Positions 1 through 7,747 of a stretch of DNA of 64,000 nucleotides are shown here, piece by piece. Position numbers and translations under genes: made by a program. The notes under the pieces are model-generated. The model was given only the letters and a program-made list of their open reading frames with translations. It was not told the DNA's origin and made no database searches. The stretch comes from Nonomuraea endophytica (GTDB taxonomy: Bacteria; Actinomycetota; Actinomycetes; Streptosporangiales; Streptosporangiaceae). Every line of letters starts with the position of its first letter. The stretch's first letter is position 1. The stretch is from positions 1,426,001 through 1,490,000 of the forward strand of contig NZ_JACHIN010000001.1 in assembly GCF_014203235.1 (NCBI RefSeq), given 5' to 3'.

Positions 1-143
1 GGTTCAGGCCATGCCGAGGCCAACGCCTTCTGCACCGTGCGGAACCCGACGCCGTGCTTCGTTTGCAGTGCCCGGTTGGACATGCCAGTGCGAGCATCGC
101 GGCGGATCGCCGCGTACAGCTCAACCTTCGACATGCGAGGCAC
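1..143 (-). CDS. Transposase/integrase-like protein, N-terminal fragment
   Basis: The reading frame runs off the left edge, so only about 47 N-terminal residues are visible. It starts at GTG 143 (GGAG five bases upstream) or ATG 134. The text MSKVELYAAIRRD, then NRAL and VGFRTVQKALASAWPEP, resembles the N-terminal helix-turn-helix of IS21/Mu-type integrase-fold transposases found in actinomycetes. Such proteins bind element ends and carry out DNA strand transfer. The catalytic DDE part would lie outside the window, so activity cannot be judged. Neighbouring genes are low in GC and several are broken, which fits a mobile or decaying region. The family call rests on recall of similar N-termini. 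Confidence 0.6.
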   Translation of the reverse strand, partial: MPRMSKVELYAAIRRDARTGMSNRALQTKHGVGFRTVQKALASAWPE

Positions 144-457
144 GTGGGCTCCCTCACGGTGCGTAGCACCCTGATAGTCCCACCGCAACCACTTGGGTGC
201 TGTCAAAACTCAGCAACATAGTCCGGCGGACTACACGACCGCTGTCACGGCCGGCCAACAAACGCTGTCGCAACTCAGGTATAGAGCCAGTGCGCAGGAC
301 CCCGGCCAAGCTTGAAGCTTGGCCGGGGTTGCCTTCGTGGCTCTTGCGCTGTGCCCAGGAGGGGTGCTGTCTGGGTGTAGCTCGGACGTTGGCACCTGTG
401 CGGATTGGAGCTGTTCTGGCGTGCTGGAATTCGCGATGCGTTAGTGCACTGTCGTGC
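144..457. other. Intergenic region
   Basis: About 310 bases between the transposase start and the STAS gene stop. Apart from the strong hairpin at 299-329 I see no gene: the plus-strand open frames here lack actinomycete third-position bias and a recognisable start context. The stretch at 144-200 upstream of the transposase start should contain its promoter, but no clear -35/-10 pair stands out. Confidence 0.5.
299..329 (-). terminator. Strong hairpin, probable terminator
   Basis: An almost perfect palindrome: the arm from 300 (CCCCGGCCAAGC) pairs with GCTTGGCCGGGG ending at 328 around a TTGAA loop, and the A299/T329 pair extends it. It lies downstream of the minus-strand STAS gene (stop at 458). 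The T-run is weak, as is usual for actinobacterial terminators. Confidence 0.6.
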
Positions 458-799
458 CTATCTCTGGCTGCCGAAGGCGGCTACGGCGTCATCTGTCGTG
501 TCGTACAGCACGAACGGGAGTGCTGCCGCGTGGAAGCGTTCGGCCAGGCCCGGTGGTGCGGCTGCGACTACCAGCCATCCCGCTTCGGACCAGGCTTGCT
601 TTCCTGCTCCGATTAGGGCGTCAACTGTAGTTTCATCCCAGTTTGTCATTTCGGTTACGTCGAGCACTACGCATGCAGGAGTAGGGAGCAGGTTCATTAC
701 CTCTTGAAGCCGCGTCGCCGGCTCAGCTTCACTACCGAACGCGCCGACGAGTCGCAGGACGGTGCACGTGTCGTGATCAACTCGCTGGACATCGGACAT
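458..799 (-). CDS. STAS-domain protein (anti-sigma-factor-antagonist-like)
   Basis: 113 residues starting at ATG 799, with GGAAGG nine bases upstream. The pattern TCTVLRLVGAFGSE followed by VVLDVTEMTNWDETTVDALIGAG matches the beta-alpha layout of STAS domains such as SpoIIAA/RsbV. Those proteins bind anti-sigma factors or kinases in partner-switching control of sigma factors. The usual phosphorylatable serine in the D-S-S/G loop is not obvious here (the loop reads NWDETTVD), so phospho-regulation may be lost or altered. No kinase or sigma factor lies next to it. The STAS fold is a moderate-confidence call and the partner is unknown. Confidence 0.6.
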   Translation of the reverse strand: MSDVQRVDHDTCTVLRLVGAFGSEAEPATRLQEVMNLLPTPACVVLDVTEMTNWDETTVDALIGAGKQAWSEAGWLVVAAAPPGLAERFHAAALPFVLYDTTDDAVAAFGSQR

Positions 800-1426
800 C
801 GATAACTGCCTTCCGCTCGGCCGCCTTTTCCCTTCATTGTGCCGCCCGAGGGGCGTTCTTGACTCAGGGATGATCGATGGCGTCGAGGATTCATGCGGAA
901 AGGGCTGACTCGCTGTCGCTGTCGCCCTCAGAACTGGGCGAGCTGCGCAGGGCTTGGGATGACATATGCGCCTTCGTCAGCTTACGCCAGTGACTGAGGT
1001 GAAGCGTCCCTGCGGGTACCTGGCTGGCCTTCCTGGTGACGTTTCGCGCACTTTGCGCTTAAAGTGCGTGACGCTGATTTGCCTCATTAGTGGCTGGTGT
1101 CCGCGGTGTCCGCGCTCCGTTTCTGCGTGCAACTGCACCTCCTCACCTGCCTCCTTGGATTCCGGAAGACGCTTAGGTCCTCTAGTCACGGGCTGGGAGC
1201 GGTGGCTGTGTCAGTGAAATTCTGGACTCAGGCGAGGTTCTGCCGGGGAAGCAGTCCGAAGTGCTTCGAGTCCGGGCAAGCGAGCTTGAGCAAGGCCTGA
1301 GGCCTTGGGATCACTTGGTGGCAGTTCATTATATCGAGGTGGAATTGGGGCCGCGATAGCGCAAAATGGCAGGAAATATGAGGTGTCAGGGAGCTAGTCG
1401 GTGGATTTCAGTATGCGGCTTCGCTG
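800..1426. other. Low-GC intergenic stretch
   Basis: About 630 bases with GC clearly below the rest of the window. Several open frames exist on both strands, but none has a convincing start, codon bias or family resemblance. The only stretch I would single out is a 38-codon frame at 877-993 with a good ribosome binding site. The rest may be remnant DNA of the accessory region at the left edge. Confidence 0.5.
877..993 (+). CDS. Possible small ORF (38 aa), unknown
   Basis: ATG 877 is preceded by CAGGGA at a suitable distance. The frame encodes 38 residues with the text SLSPSELGELRRAWDDICAF and stops at 993. About three quarters of its third positions are G or C, higher than the flanking sequence. 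It could be the surviving N-terminus of a truncated gene or a genuine small protein. No family is recognised. Confidence 0.25.
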   Translation: MASRIHAERADSLSLSPSELGELRRAWDDICAFVSLRQ

Positions 1427-2068
1427 CTAGGTTTTGCGGCGGCCAGCGGCCCACCCTGGGAGGGTTTTGGACATGGCTGCGGTGGCGAAGGCACAGCGTT
1501 CGTCCATGTTTGATTTGCATTTGGCTGGATCCGTGTCGCGCCATGTCGACTGGGACCATAGGCCGTTCGGAATGAGGTACCGAGCTGCGTGGTGGGTGTT
1601 GTTGCGGGCGTCGAGGTGTAGGAGTGCGCCTAGGGCGTGGTCCTGGTCGTAGTGGCAATCCAGGCGGGGGAGGTAGTGGTCGAGGTAGGCGGTCAGGATT
1701 TCCGTGTCTTGGGGTTCGGCGAAGCGGGCCAGTGCGAAGCAGTAGCCACTGCCGGCGTGGACTAGGTCGCTCTCCAGGAGGAGTCGGCCCAGGTGTTCGC
1801 GGAATTGGGTTCGGCGGTCCAGGCCGATCAGCCAGGCTGCGGTCAGGCGTGCCCGCCATTCGACCGACAGGAGGAACTCGAGTTCTTGGTCGGTGATACG
1901 GCGGGCGTCCCTTGCCAGTGCGCGGCCGAAGTGGACCGCCTCTCTGTCCGGCAGGTACAGGAAACCGCCGAGCAGCTTCATGTAGCGGCGAACGCTTCCC
2001 CGGCCAGGCGTGACGTAGCGGTGGATGGTGGCCGTCTGCTTGCTCTGAAGCAATAGGCGTAAGCGCAT
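1427..2068 (-). CDS. DUF6000 family protein
   Basis: The frame is open up to 2362, but the conserved part begins near RYVTPG and YMKLLGG, so ATG 2068 (213 aa) is the likely start. The text DREAVHFGRALARDARRITDQELEFLLSVEWRARLTAAWLIGLDRR, with the later blocks YLPRLDCHYDQDHALGAL and DARN, fits the actinobacterial DUF6000 family, a small soluble helical family of unknown function. The sequence before 2068 has poor codon bias and is probably not translated. Members are often found as singletons near mobile DNA, consistent with the position next to a transposase fragment. Function cannot be inferred. Confidence 0.65.
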   Translation of the reverse strand: MRLRLLLQSKQTATIHRYVTPGRGSVRRYMKLLGGFLYLPDREAVHFGRALARDARRITDQELEFLLSVEWRARLTAAWLIGLDRRTQFREHLGRLLLESDLVHAGSGYCFALARFAEPQDTEILTAYLDHYLPRLDCHYDQDHALGALLHLDARNNTHHAARYLIPNGLWSQSTWRDTDPAKCKSNMDERCAFATAAMSKTLPGWAAGRRKT

Positions 2069-2529
2069 GTGGGCATCATGGCCTCGTTGTCGGCCAAGCG
2101 GTAGCTCACTGCGCGGGCTGCTGGCATTATCCAGAAGCGTTGTCCACAGGGTGTGGAAAGTGTCTGTTGTTTGGGTGCGCTGGCTGCCTCCTGTGAGGAT
2201 CGTCGGGCAGTGCCGGGTGATCTCCATCTGCGGGCGGGCGGACAGGTGGTGGTGTATCTCGTTGTAGAGGCGTTCGCGCTTGCCCGGATGCATAGCGATG
2301 TGGCTGAATTCCGGTTGGTGAAAGCGCGGTGGTGGCCGGGCTTCAACTGGGAAGGTGATCACGTTGACGTGGGGATAATCGCCAGGTCGGGATGTGGTTC
2401 CCGCGTCAGAGGTTTTTGAGTCCTGTTATTGCGTGCGCGTCGGAGAACAGGTTTGATAAGGGGACGGTTTGCGAGTGTCCATAGGGCATGTTGCGGGCTG
2501 GTACCGCTACAGCTTTACTGCGGCTGGAC

Positions 2530-3119
2530 TCACGCCAGGCCGAAGTGTTTGATGGTGCGTTCCGCGACTGCTTCTGCCGATAGGGCGGTGTTGTCGATGC
2601 GTAGATAGTCGTCCCGGCCGTCGAACTCGCCGTTCGAGTTGAGGCGGTACGTTGCATCGGCGACCAGTAGGTGTTGTCTTGAGCGGACGAGGTCGCGTTT
2701 GGAGGGCTTTTCGGCCAGGCGGAGTTCTCCTTGGTTTCGTTCCAGGCGCACTTCTTGAGTGGCGGAGAGTTCCAGGTAGAGGATTCGGCTGCCGTTGTCG
2801 CGGAATGGGGCGGCGTAAGCATCCAGTTCGGCTTGGTCCTCCGGGACGTCGAAGGCCCAGGCATACGTGAAGATCAGGCCGGGTATGGTGCTGGCGGCCA
2901 CCTCCTCGAATATTCGCCTGCGGAACTCTCCTACGATCTTCCGAAAGGCTCGGTGCCGAAATCGAAGAAGCGCAGCACCGGCTCGACTGACAGGTGGTTG
3001 TGGAACAGCTTGTAGCCGGTTCGGTTCGCGATTGCGTTGCCGACTGTCATCTTGCCGACCGCGGGTGGTCCGACAATGCACAGCAGGGTGGGGGTGCTTG
3101 ATCCGTCGATGTCTTTCAC
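2530..3119 (-). pseudogene. P-loop kinase/AAA-type ATPase, frameshifted
   Basis: Two frames together make one shikimate-kinase-like P-loop protein. The first has TLLCIVGPPAVGKMT (Walker A GPPAVGKM) and continues FHNHLSVEPVLRFFDFG-TEPFG. The second resumes as KIVGEFRRRIFEEVAAS, then LRLAEKPSKRDL, RLNSNGEFDGR and YLRIDNT. The join needs one extra base near 2940/2941, where the minus strand reads TTTCGGAAGATCG. The complete family (roughly 180 aa) binds ATP and a small substrate, but its role is unknown. The start is uncertain; GTG 3119 is the last in-frame candidate before the conserved strand. A sequencing error would restore the gene. Confidence 0.7.
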
Positions 3120-3250
3120 TGTGACACGGTAGACGGGGTGGCTCGTCTTCAGCAACGGGCGCCGTTCAGGCCTTCTCAGGGGAAGGCCATTTGCCTGCCC
3201 AGGTTTATGGAGGGGCTCTGTGCAGGCTGTCGCATGCCGATCTATAAGGA

Positions 3251-3720
3251 TTAGTCGATCCAGGCGTCGAACACCCTGTACGGCGGGTCGCCAAGAACCG
3301 TTTCCACCTGGAGTCGCGGGTCCAAGGGCAGAGAGAGTATCTGCGAGTCGAGTAAGGCGGTGCCGTGCCGATCCAGCACTTGCCGAAGCTCCCGGCATTC
3401 CTCTTCCCGTCCGGCGAGGTCACCATCCGCGACTCGCAACAGTTGAGGCATTTCGTGGAAACTCGAAGGGCAGATACCAGGCTTGAAGAGCGCTGCGAAA
3501 GGAGCGAGTCGGCACAGCGCCAAGTACAGCCCTTCGGTATCCGGACCAGCTTCACCGAATCGACGCCTGGCAACGAACACGTCGACGTAGGACGCATATG
3601 CCCGAACTCGGCGTGGTGGATTTACAGGTGGGGAAGCCGGCCGATGTCGGCGACGACCCTCCGGATTAATCCCTCGATGGCGGCTACTCCACCCGCCGCA
3701 CTTGCCAGCTCATCCGGCAC
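3251..3720 (-). pseudogene. Hypothetical protein, probably broken gene
   Basis: The downstream frame (3251-3580) encodes a clearly protein-like text: VDVFVARRRFGEAGPDTEGLY, then LCRLAPFAALFKPGICPSSFHEMPQLL and DPPYRVFDAWID. Sequence before its first start (GTG 3580) is still coding-like in frame (VRAYASY) but has no start. Just upstream a second short frame, GTG 3720 to TAA 3622 (VPDELASAAGGVAAIEGLIRR then VVADIGRLPHL), also looks coding. The simplest reading is one roughly 150-residue gene disrupted by an in-frame TAA and a frameshift near 3600-3625. Two separate small genes is the alternative. No family recognised. Confidence 0.45.
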
Positions 3721-3747
3721 GGTCCGTTGGAGAGCTGACGTCGATAC

Positions 3748-4161
3748 TCACGGTGCCCTGAAAGCCTGGAGCACGCGCACCGTCGGATCCGGTGCCCCGT
3801 CGTCCCGAAGGCGGTCGGTGAGAAGAAAGCCGGCCAGCTCGAACCCGGAGGCGTCCTCGCCAAGAAGGTACGCCCCGCCGACGAGGTCCGGATTCCAGCC
3901 ATGCGCCAGCGCGTAATCGATGACCTCTCTTACGTCGCGGGGCGTCGGGTAGCTGTCGTCGGTCGCGCAGCCCCACGGCAGGACGGCTTTGGACAACAAA
4001 TCGGCCTGGAGCACCTGGCTGTTCTTTCCGGCGCCCCAGACTCGCAGGCGAACACATCTGTGGCAGTCGCCGTCACCGGCCACATGGGCGATCCGCCCCA
4101 TCCAGATGAACTGCCGCTCGCCCGCCGTGAGCCTTCGCAACCGTGCTCGCATGCCGCCCAT
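3748..4161 (-). CDS. Hypothetical protein
   Basis: 137 residues from ATG 4161, with a second possible start at M4. The text RLTAGERQFIWMGRIAHV, CHRCVRLRVWGAGKNSQVLQ and PTPRDVREVIDYALAHGWNPD ends in a segment that reads like a small actinobacterial hypothetical family with a beta-rich N-terminus and a helical C-terminus (VREVIDYALAHGW). No signal peptide or membrane segment. Its TGA stop is followed directly, in the same strand direction, by the broken gene at 3251-3720, so the two may once have been an operon. Function unknown. Confidence 0.55.
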   Translation of the reverse strand: MGGMRARLRRLTAGERQFIWMGRIAHVAGDGDCHRCVRLRVWGAGKNSQVLQADLLSKAVLPWGCATDDSYPTPRDVREVIDYALAHGWNPDLVGGAYLLGEDASGFELAGFLLTDRLRDDGAPDPTVRVLQAFRAP

Positions 4162-4311
4162 TCTCGTGTCTACGAAGGGGGACGGTCTCCGGTGCTGTCC
4201 AGCTTCCTCGGCGTCGTGCCCGATCGCCTACGGCTCGGCGAAGCGAACCGTACCGAGCCGTGCCCATGCGGGGAGGAGCGGCGCGATGCCGGAGACCGTA
4301 CCCGTGCGGGG

Positions 4312-4611
4312 TCAGCCTCGCGTTTCGACCCAGATGCTGATCGTAGTGTGAGGGGTGATCCGGGTGAAGGAGACGGATCCTACGGGGGCCCATGGGCCCT
4401 CGATGGCGATGAGCCCGACCTCTGGGGAGAAGTGTCGCTGGACGACGTGGATGCGGTGTTCGCCGGTGCCGCCGGTGCAGGTGCTAGATGCCGAACTTGA
4501 GCTGAGCTGGTACGTGCATCCGGTGGGGGTGGCCATGGCCGGTGTGGCCAGGCCCACGATCAGGGCTGCGGACAGCCCGGCCGTGGTTGCGACCCATTTG
4601 CGTAGATTCAT
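4312..4611 (-). CDS. Small secreted protein
   Basis: 99 residues from ATG 4611, which is preceded by GAGGAG six bases away; the longer frame to 4710 is rejected for that reason. The N-terminus MNLRKWVATTAGLSAALIVG ending LATPAMA-TP is a classical signal peptide with an AxA cleavage site. The mature part is about 75 residues, beta-rich, with two cysteines that could form a disulfide (GCTYQ and SSTCTGG). It is exported and of unknown function. It lies downstream of a lipoprotein gene on the same strand (4715-5107), with a 100-base gap. Confidence 0.65.
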   Translation of the reverse strand: MNLRKWVATTAGLSAALIVGLATPAMATPTGCTYQLSSSSASSTCTGGTGEHRIHVVQRHFSPEVGLIAIEGPWAPVGSVSFTRITPHTTISIWVETRG

Positions 4612-4714
4612 GCATGGCTCCTCTGGGCCTGCTGAACAGTGGCGTCCGGGATTCGTCTGAAGGCTCCTCCGGGATTTCTTTAAGTAAAGTTTCTTAAGAG
4701 GTAGAGGCAAAGGG

Positions 4715-5107
4715 TCAGGCGGGGCAGATGTATTTCTTGATCGCGTTGTTGATGCGGTTCCCCTTCGCCGCCCCGAACCCCTTCGGGTGATCAGGGGAGG
4801 TGAAGCGCTTGTCCACCTGGATGAGCGCGTCCATCCGCACCTTCGGCCACTGCTGCAGCCACGGGCACTGGTTACGGCCCCGGTCTATCGCCTTCTGCTC
4901 GTCGCCGTGCACGATGTCCCGGTCGATCGTGTCCAGTTCGCGGATGTAGTCGGCCCATGCCTCCGGGGCCGGAGTGGGCGGGATGCGGGCCTCTTGGGAG
5001 GCGCTGGGGGCCGCGGTCGGGGTGGGAGCCGGGGCTCCGGCATCGGTGCACGCTGAGGTGAGCGCCGCGATGGCGATCGTGGTGGCGGCCACCGCGTACC
5101 TGCGCAT
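4715..5107 (-). CDS. Putative lipoprotein
   Basis: 130 residues from ATG 5107, with a GGAGCACTCC stretch upstream. MRRYAVAATTIAIAALTSAC is a type II signal peptide with lipobox LTSAC, so the cysteine at position 20 should be lipidated and the protein anchored outside the membrane. A Pro/Ala/Thr-rich linker follows (APAPTPTAAPSAS), then a helical domain with ELDTIDRDIVHGDEQKAIDRG, a conserved-looking NQCPWL, and FTSPDHPKGFG...NAIKKYICPA. The two remaining cysteines may pair. This domain recurs in actinomycete lipoproteins of unknown function. Confidence 0.7.
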   Translation of the reverse strand: MRRYAVAATTIAIAALTSACTDAGAPAPTPTAAPSASQEARIPPTPAPEAWADYIRELDTIDRDIVHGDEQKAIDRGRNQCPWLQQWPKVRMDALIQVDKRFTSPDHPKGFGAAKGNRINNAIKKYICPA

Positions 5108-5171
5108 GGAGTGCTCCTGACGGTGTGATCGGCCGGGCGCTCCATCTTCGCAGCTTGGTTACGGCGCCATC

Positions 5172-5279
5172 GTGGAGGGACCCCCTGCGGCGGGCGCCGA
5201 GGTGAGCTTGTTCGGGAGGGGGAAGACCGGGACGGCGCTGCGCAACGGGTTCATGACGGCTGAGGAACGGGCCCGCTGA
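5172..5279 (+). pseudogene. Possible coding remnant
   Basis: In frame with TGA 5277-5279 there is a coding-like text, VEGPPAAGAEVSLFGRG then KTGTALRNGFMTAEERAR, starting no later than GTG 5172. It has high third-position GC and ends immediately before the hairpin at 5284-5319. It looks like the C-terminal tail of a lost gene and I do not recognise the family. It could also be a 35-residue small protein. Confidence 0.25.
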
Positions 5280-5283
5280 CAAA

Positions 5284-5319
5284 GGAGGCCACCGCCCGGT
5301 AACCCGGGCAGTGGCCTCC
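5284..5319 (-). terminator. Rho-independent-type terminator
   Basis: GGAGGCCAC pairs with GTGGCCTCC, and inside it GCCCGG pairs with CCGGGC, with one C/A mismatch and a short loop. Read on the minus strand the hairpin is followed by TTT, so it most likely ends the M23 peptidase transcript (stop at 5417). Confidence 0.65.
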
Positions 5320-5410
5320 GAAGAAGACACTCCGGAGAAGACCGCTCCGGAGAAGACCGCTCCGGAGAAGACCGCTCCGGAGAAGGTCACTCCGGAGAAA
5401 GAGCGCTCCG
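5317..5410. repeat. 15-bp tandem repeat array
   Basis: Five head-to-tail copies of a 15-base unit, ccggagaagaccgct, begin at 5332, 5347, 5362, 5377 and 5392. The first three are identical, the last two vary (ccggagaaggtcact and a 16-base copy), and a degenerate copy precedes them. The array fills the gap between the M23 gene stop and the terminator hairpin. All six frames stay open through it, so it could expand or contract without harming the adjacent gene. Confidence 0.85.
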
Positions 5411-5416
5411 GAAGGG

Positions 5417-6319
5417 TCAGCCGCAGTGTTCGAAGGGGCTGGTGTAGGCGCTGCTGCCGACCGAGCCGCCCCACCTCACACACTGTTTGGCCGCGTTCGA
5501 CCGAACCGGCCCCGCGTAGTAGCCGTAATTGCCAGAGTCGGCAGCACGGCTTTCGCCCTGCGGTTCGAGGAAGGCCGACACCCCCGACGGCGTGCCGAGG
5601 CTCGTGGACTTCATCGTCACGACGCAGTTGTTGCCGTTGCCCGCGTTGTAGAGCAGGTAGGTGCGACCACCGGCGAGCGCGGCGGAGTCGATGACCGCGT
5701 AACCACTGCCGCAGGCCTTCTCGGGGGTATAGGGATTGGTCGGGTTGCCGCCTCCGCCGCACCCGTTGGTGCTGCTGACGGGCCGCTTCTGGCCCAGGTA
5801 CACGGTCACGCCGTCCACGGTCGGGCTGGTGTCCATCGCACCGCCGGAGGTCCGCTGTTCGTAGTGGAGGTGCGGGGCCTTGGAGCCGCCGGTCGAGCCG
5901 ACCGTCCCGATGACGGTGCCCTGGCCGACGCTCATCGAGCCTCCGGCGCCGCGGACCATGCTCGACAGGTGCGCGTACCGGGTCCTGCTGCCGTCACTGT
6001 GACGGATTTCGACCCACTTTCCGTAACTGACGCCGCCCGCGTCCTTGAAGTACGCGGTTCCGGCGGCGGTGGCGCGCACGGTTTCCCCGTTGACGTCGTC
6101 GCCGTTGTGGTCCTGCCAGTCGATGGAGCCGCCTGGATTGTGGTTCGGGGTCCAGTTATTGGCGCTGAAGGTCTTTCCGCAGCTGAACGGGCTCTTGTGG
6201 GACACGGCCAGGGCACTCGTGTCCTCTGCCGAGGCAGCCTGGGGGATCGTCGCGACGGCGAGCGCGCATAAGGCGGTGACGGTCACGGATTTGAGGAGCT
6301 TCGGCCAGGTGGGGGGCAT
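5417..6319 (-). CDS. Secreted M23-family metallopeptidase-like protein
   Basis: 300 residues from ATG 6319 (RBS GAGAGGTGAGC), preferred over the longer frame to 6400. A signal peptide (LLKSVTVTALCALAVATIPQ then AASAED) is followed by a lysostaphin/NlpD-like M23 domain: GGSIDWQDHNGDDVNG, GKWVEIRHSDGSRTRYAHLS, VGQGTVIGTVGSTGGSKAPHLHYE. HLHYE supplies the conserved metal-binding HxH; the usual first H/D pair (HxxxD) is replaced around DWQD. About 115 C-terminal residues form an extra domain with four cysteines. M23 enzymes cut peptidoglycan cross-bridges outside the cell, and some homologues are non-catalytic wall binders. It is divergent from the P450 gene at 6539. Confidence 0.8.
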   Translation of the reverse strand: MPPTWPKLLKSVTVTALCALAVATIPQAASAEDTSALAVSHKSPFSCGKTFSANNWTPNHNPGGSIDWQDHNGDDVNGETVRATAAGTAYFKDAGGVSYGKWVEIRHSDGSRTRYAHLSSMVRGAGGSMSVGQGTVIGTVGSTGGSKAPHLHYEQRTSGGAMDTSPTVDGVTVYLGQKRPVSSTNGCGGGGNPTNPYTPEKACGSGYAVIDSAALAGGRTYLLYNAGNGNNCVVTMKSTSLGTPSGVSAFLEPQGESRAADSGNYGYYAGPVRSNAAKQCVRWGGSVGSSAYTSPFEHCG

Positions 6320-6538
6320 GCTCACCTCTCTGAACGCGCATTTCGGGGGGTGCGGTCCCCCGATATAGATCATGAAGATAGTGGCGAAGGTTGTCTTCAT
6401 TCAATCTTTGTCGAATGAAATTTTGCGGCTCTTAATCTTGGTGTCGTACGCGATAAACACCTGGAGAGATTGACCAGCTACAGACGGTCTCGTACGTTCC
6501 ATTCAGCGCGTTGGACGTATCGCCAGGAGGCGACCTCA

Positions 6539-7747
6539 ATGGAACAGTCCAGCACCACATGGCCCTGGCCGGACCTGCCGCCCGGCCCCCTCGGCTCACC
6601 CTCGCCCGATCTGCCCCGCCGGCACGCCGAGGCTCCGCTGGAGCCGACGACGATGCCGAGCGGCGACAAGATCGTGATGGCCGTCCGGTACGAAGACGTC
6701 CGCACCCTGATGACCTCGCCGAAGTGCAGCCGGAACCTACGGGCCCCCGGCCTGCCCAGGATGGTCAGCGGCACCAGCGTGGACGACGACCCCGCCGCCC
6801 TCATCAACCAGGACCCGCCGGAACACACCAGGTACCGGCGCATCATGCAGGGCACGTTCACGCCCCGGCACATCGAACGCTGGCGTCCCCGCGCCGCGGC
6901 CATCGCGAACGAGCTGCTGGACCGGGCGGGCACGGACTTCGACGTGGTGGCCGACTTCGCGCTGCCGCTGCCGGCCCGGGTGATCTGCGAGATGCTCGGC
7001 GTCCCGATGGACCGCTTCGAGCAGTTCCGCGGCTGGACCGAGACGTTCCTGTCCACCTCCGACGCCGACGCCGAGGCGAGGGGCGCGGAGTTCGCCGCGT
7101 TCCTGGACTACGCCCGCGAGCTCATCGCCGCCCACCGGGCCGGCCCCGGCGACGATCTGCTCGACCTGCTCATCGAGGCCCGCGACGAGGGCGACCGGCT
7201 CAGCGAGGACGAGCTGACCAACATGGTGTTCACGCTGATCCTGGCCGGGCACGAGACCACCGCCTCGATCATCATCAGGGGCGTGTTCCGCCTGCTGAGC
7301 CATCCGGAGCAATTGGGGCAACTGGTGGCGTACCCAGAACTGCTGGAACCCGCGGTGGAGGAGATCCTCCGCTACGAGGGGTCGGGCGGCAACGGGCTCC
7401 TGCGGCTGGTGACCAGGGACCTCGAGCTGTCGGGCGGGGTCGTGCCCGGCGGTTCCGTCGTGCTGCCGAACCCGTCGGCCGCCAACCACGACCCGGCCGT
7501 GTACGCCGATCCGGGCCGGTTCGACCTCCGGCGGTTCGCCACCTCTCCGCCGCATCCGCACCTGTCCTTCGGGCATGGTACGCACTACTGCCTGGGCGCG
7601 AATCTCGCCCGAATGGAGCTCCAGGAGGCGTTCCGTGCGCTGAGCCGCCGGCTGCCCGGGTTGCGGGCGACGGAGGATCTGGCGTCGGTGCGGTGGAGCT
7701 CCGACGGGCTGATCTACCGGCCGCTGCGGCTGGGGGTGAGCGCCTAA
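6539..7747 (+). CDS. Cytochrome P450
   Basis: 402 residues from ATG 6539, which has AGGAGG eight bases upstream; the frame is open further back but without an RBS. Class I bacterial P450 features are all present: HTRYR (C-helix, about 96-100), AGHETT in helix I (236-241), EEILR (ExxR, 274-278) and the heme loop FGHGTHYCLG with the thiolate Cys351. It would hydroxylate or otherwise oxidise an unknown small molecule using electrons from ferredoxin. No redox partner is adjacent. Its stop codon overlaps the stop of the convergent P450 at 7744. The substrate cannot be predicted. Confidence 0.93.
   Translation: MEQSSTTWPWPDLPPGPLGSPSPDLPRRHAEAPLEPTTMPSGDKIVMAVRYEDVRTLMTSPKCSRNLRAPGLPRMVSGTSVDDDPAALINQDPPEHTRYRRIMQGTFTPRHIERWRPRAAAIANELLDRAGTDFDVVADFALPLPARVICEMLGVPMDRFEQFRGWTETFLSTSDADAEARGAEFAAFLDYARELIAAHRAGPGDDLLDLLIEARDEGDRLSEDELTNMVFTLILAGHETTASIIIRGVFRLLSHPEQLGQLVAYPELLEPAVEEILRYEGSGGNGLLRLVTRDLELSGGVVPGGSVVLPNPSAANHDPAVYADPGRFDLRRFATSPPHPHLSFGHGTHYCLGANLARMELQEAFRALSRRLPGLRATEDLASVRWSSDGLIYRPLRLGVSA

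Noticed and set aside
2405-2864. 152-codon minus-strand frame overlapping the P-loop gene
   Set aside because: Unstructured Ser/Thr/Pro composition; it is a different frame of the frameshifted kinase.
5317-5410. CRISPR array
   Set aside because: Units are contiguous with no spacers, only 15 bases long, and no cas genes are in the window.
4872-5762. Minus-strand frame with AVFSG repeats suggesting a pentapeptide-repeat protein
   Set aside because: The pattern comes from translating the 15-bp DNA repeat. There is no start with RBS, and the frame overlaps the M23 gene in a non-coding phase.
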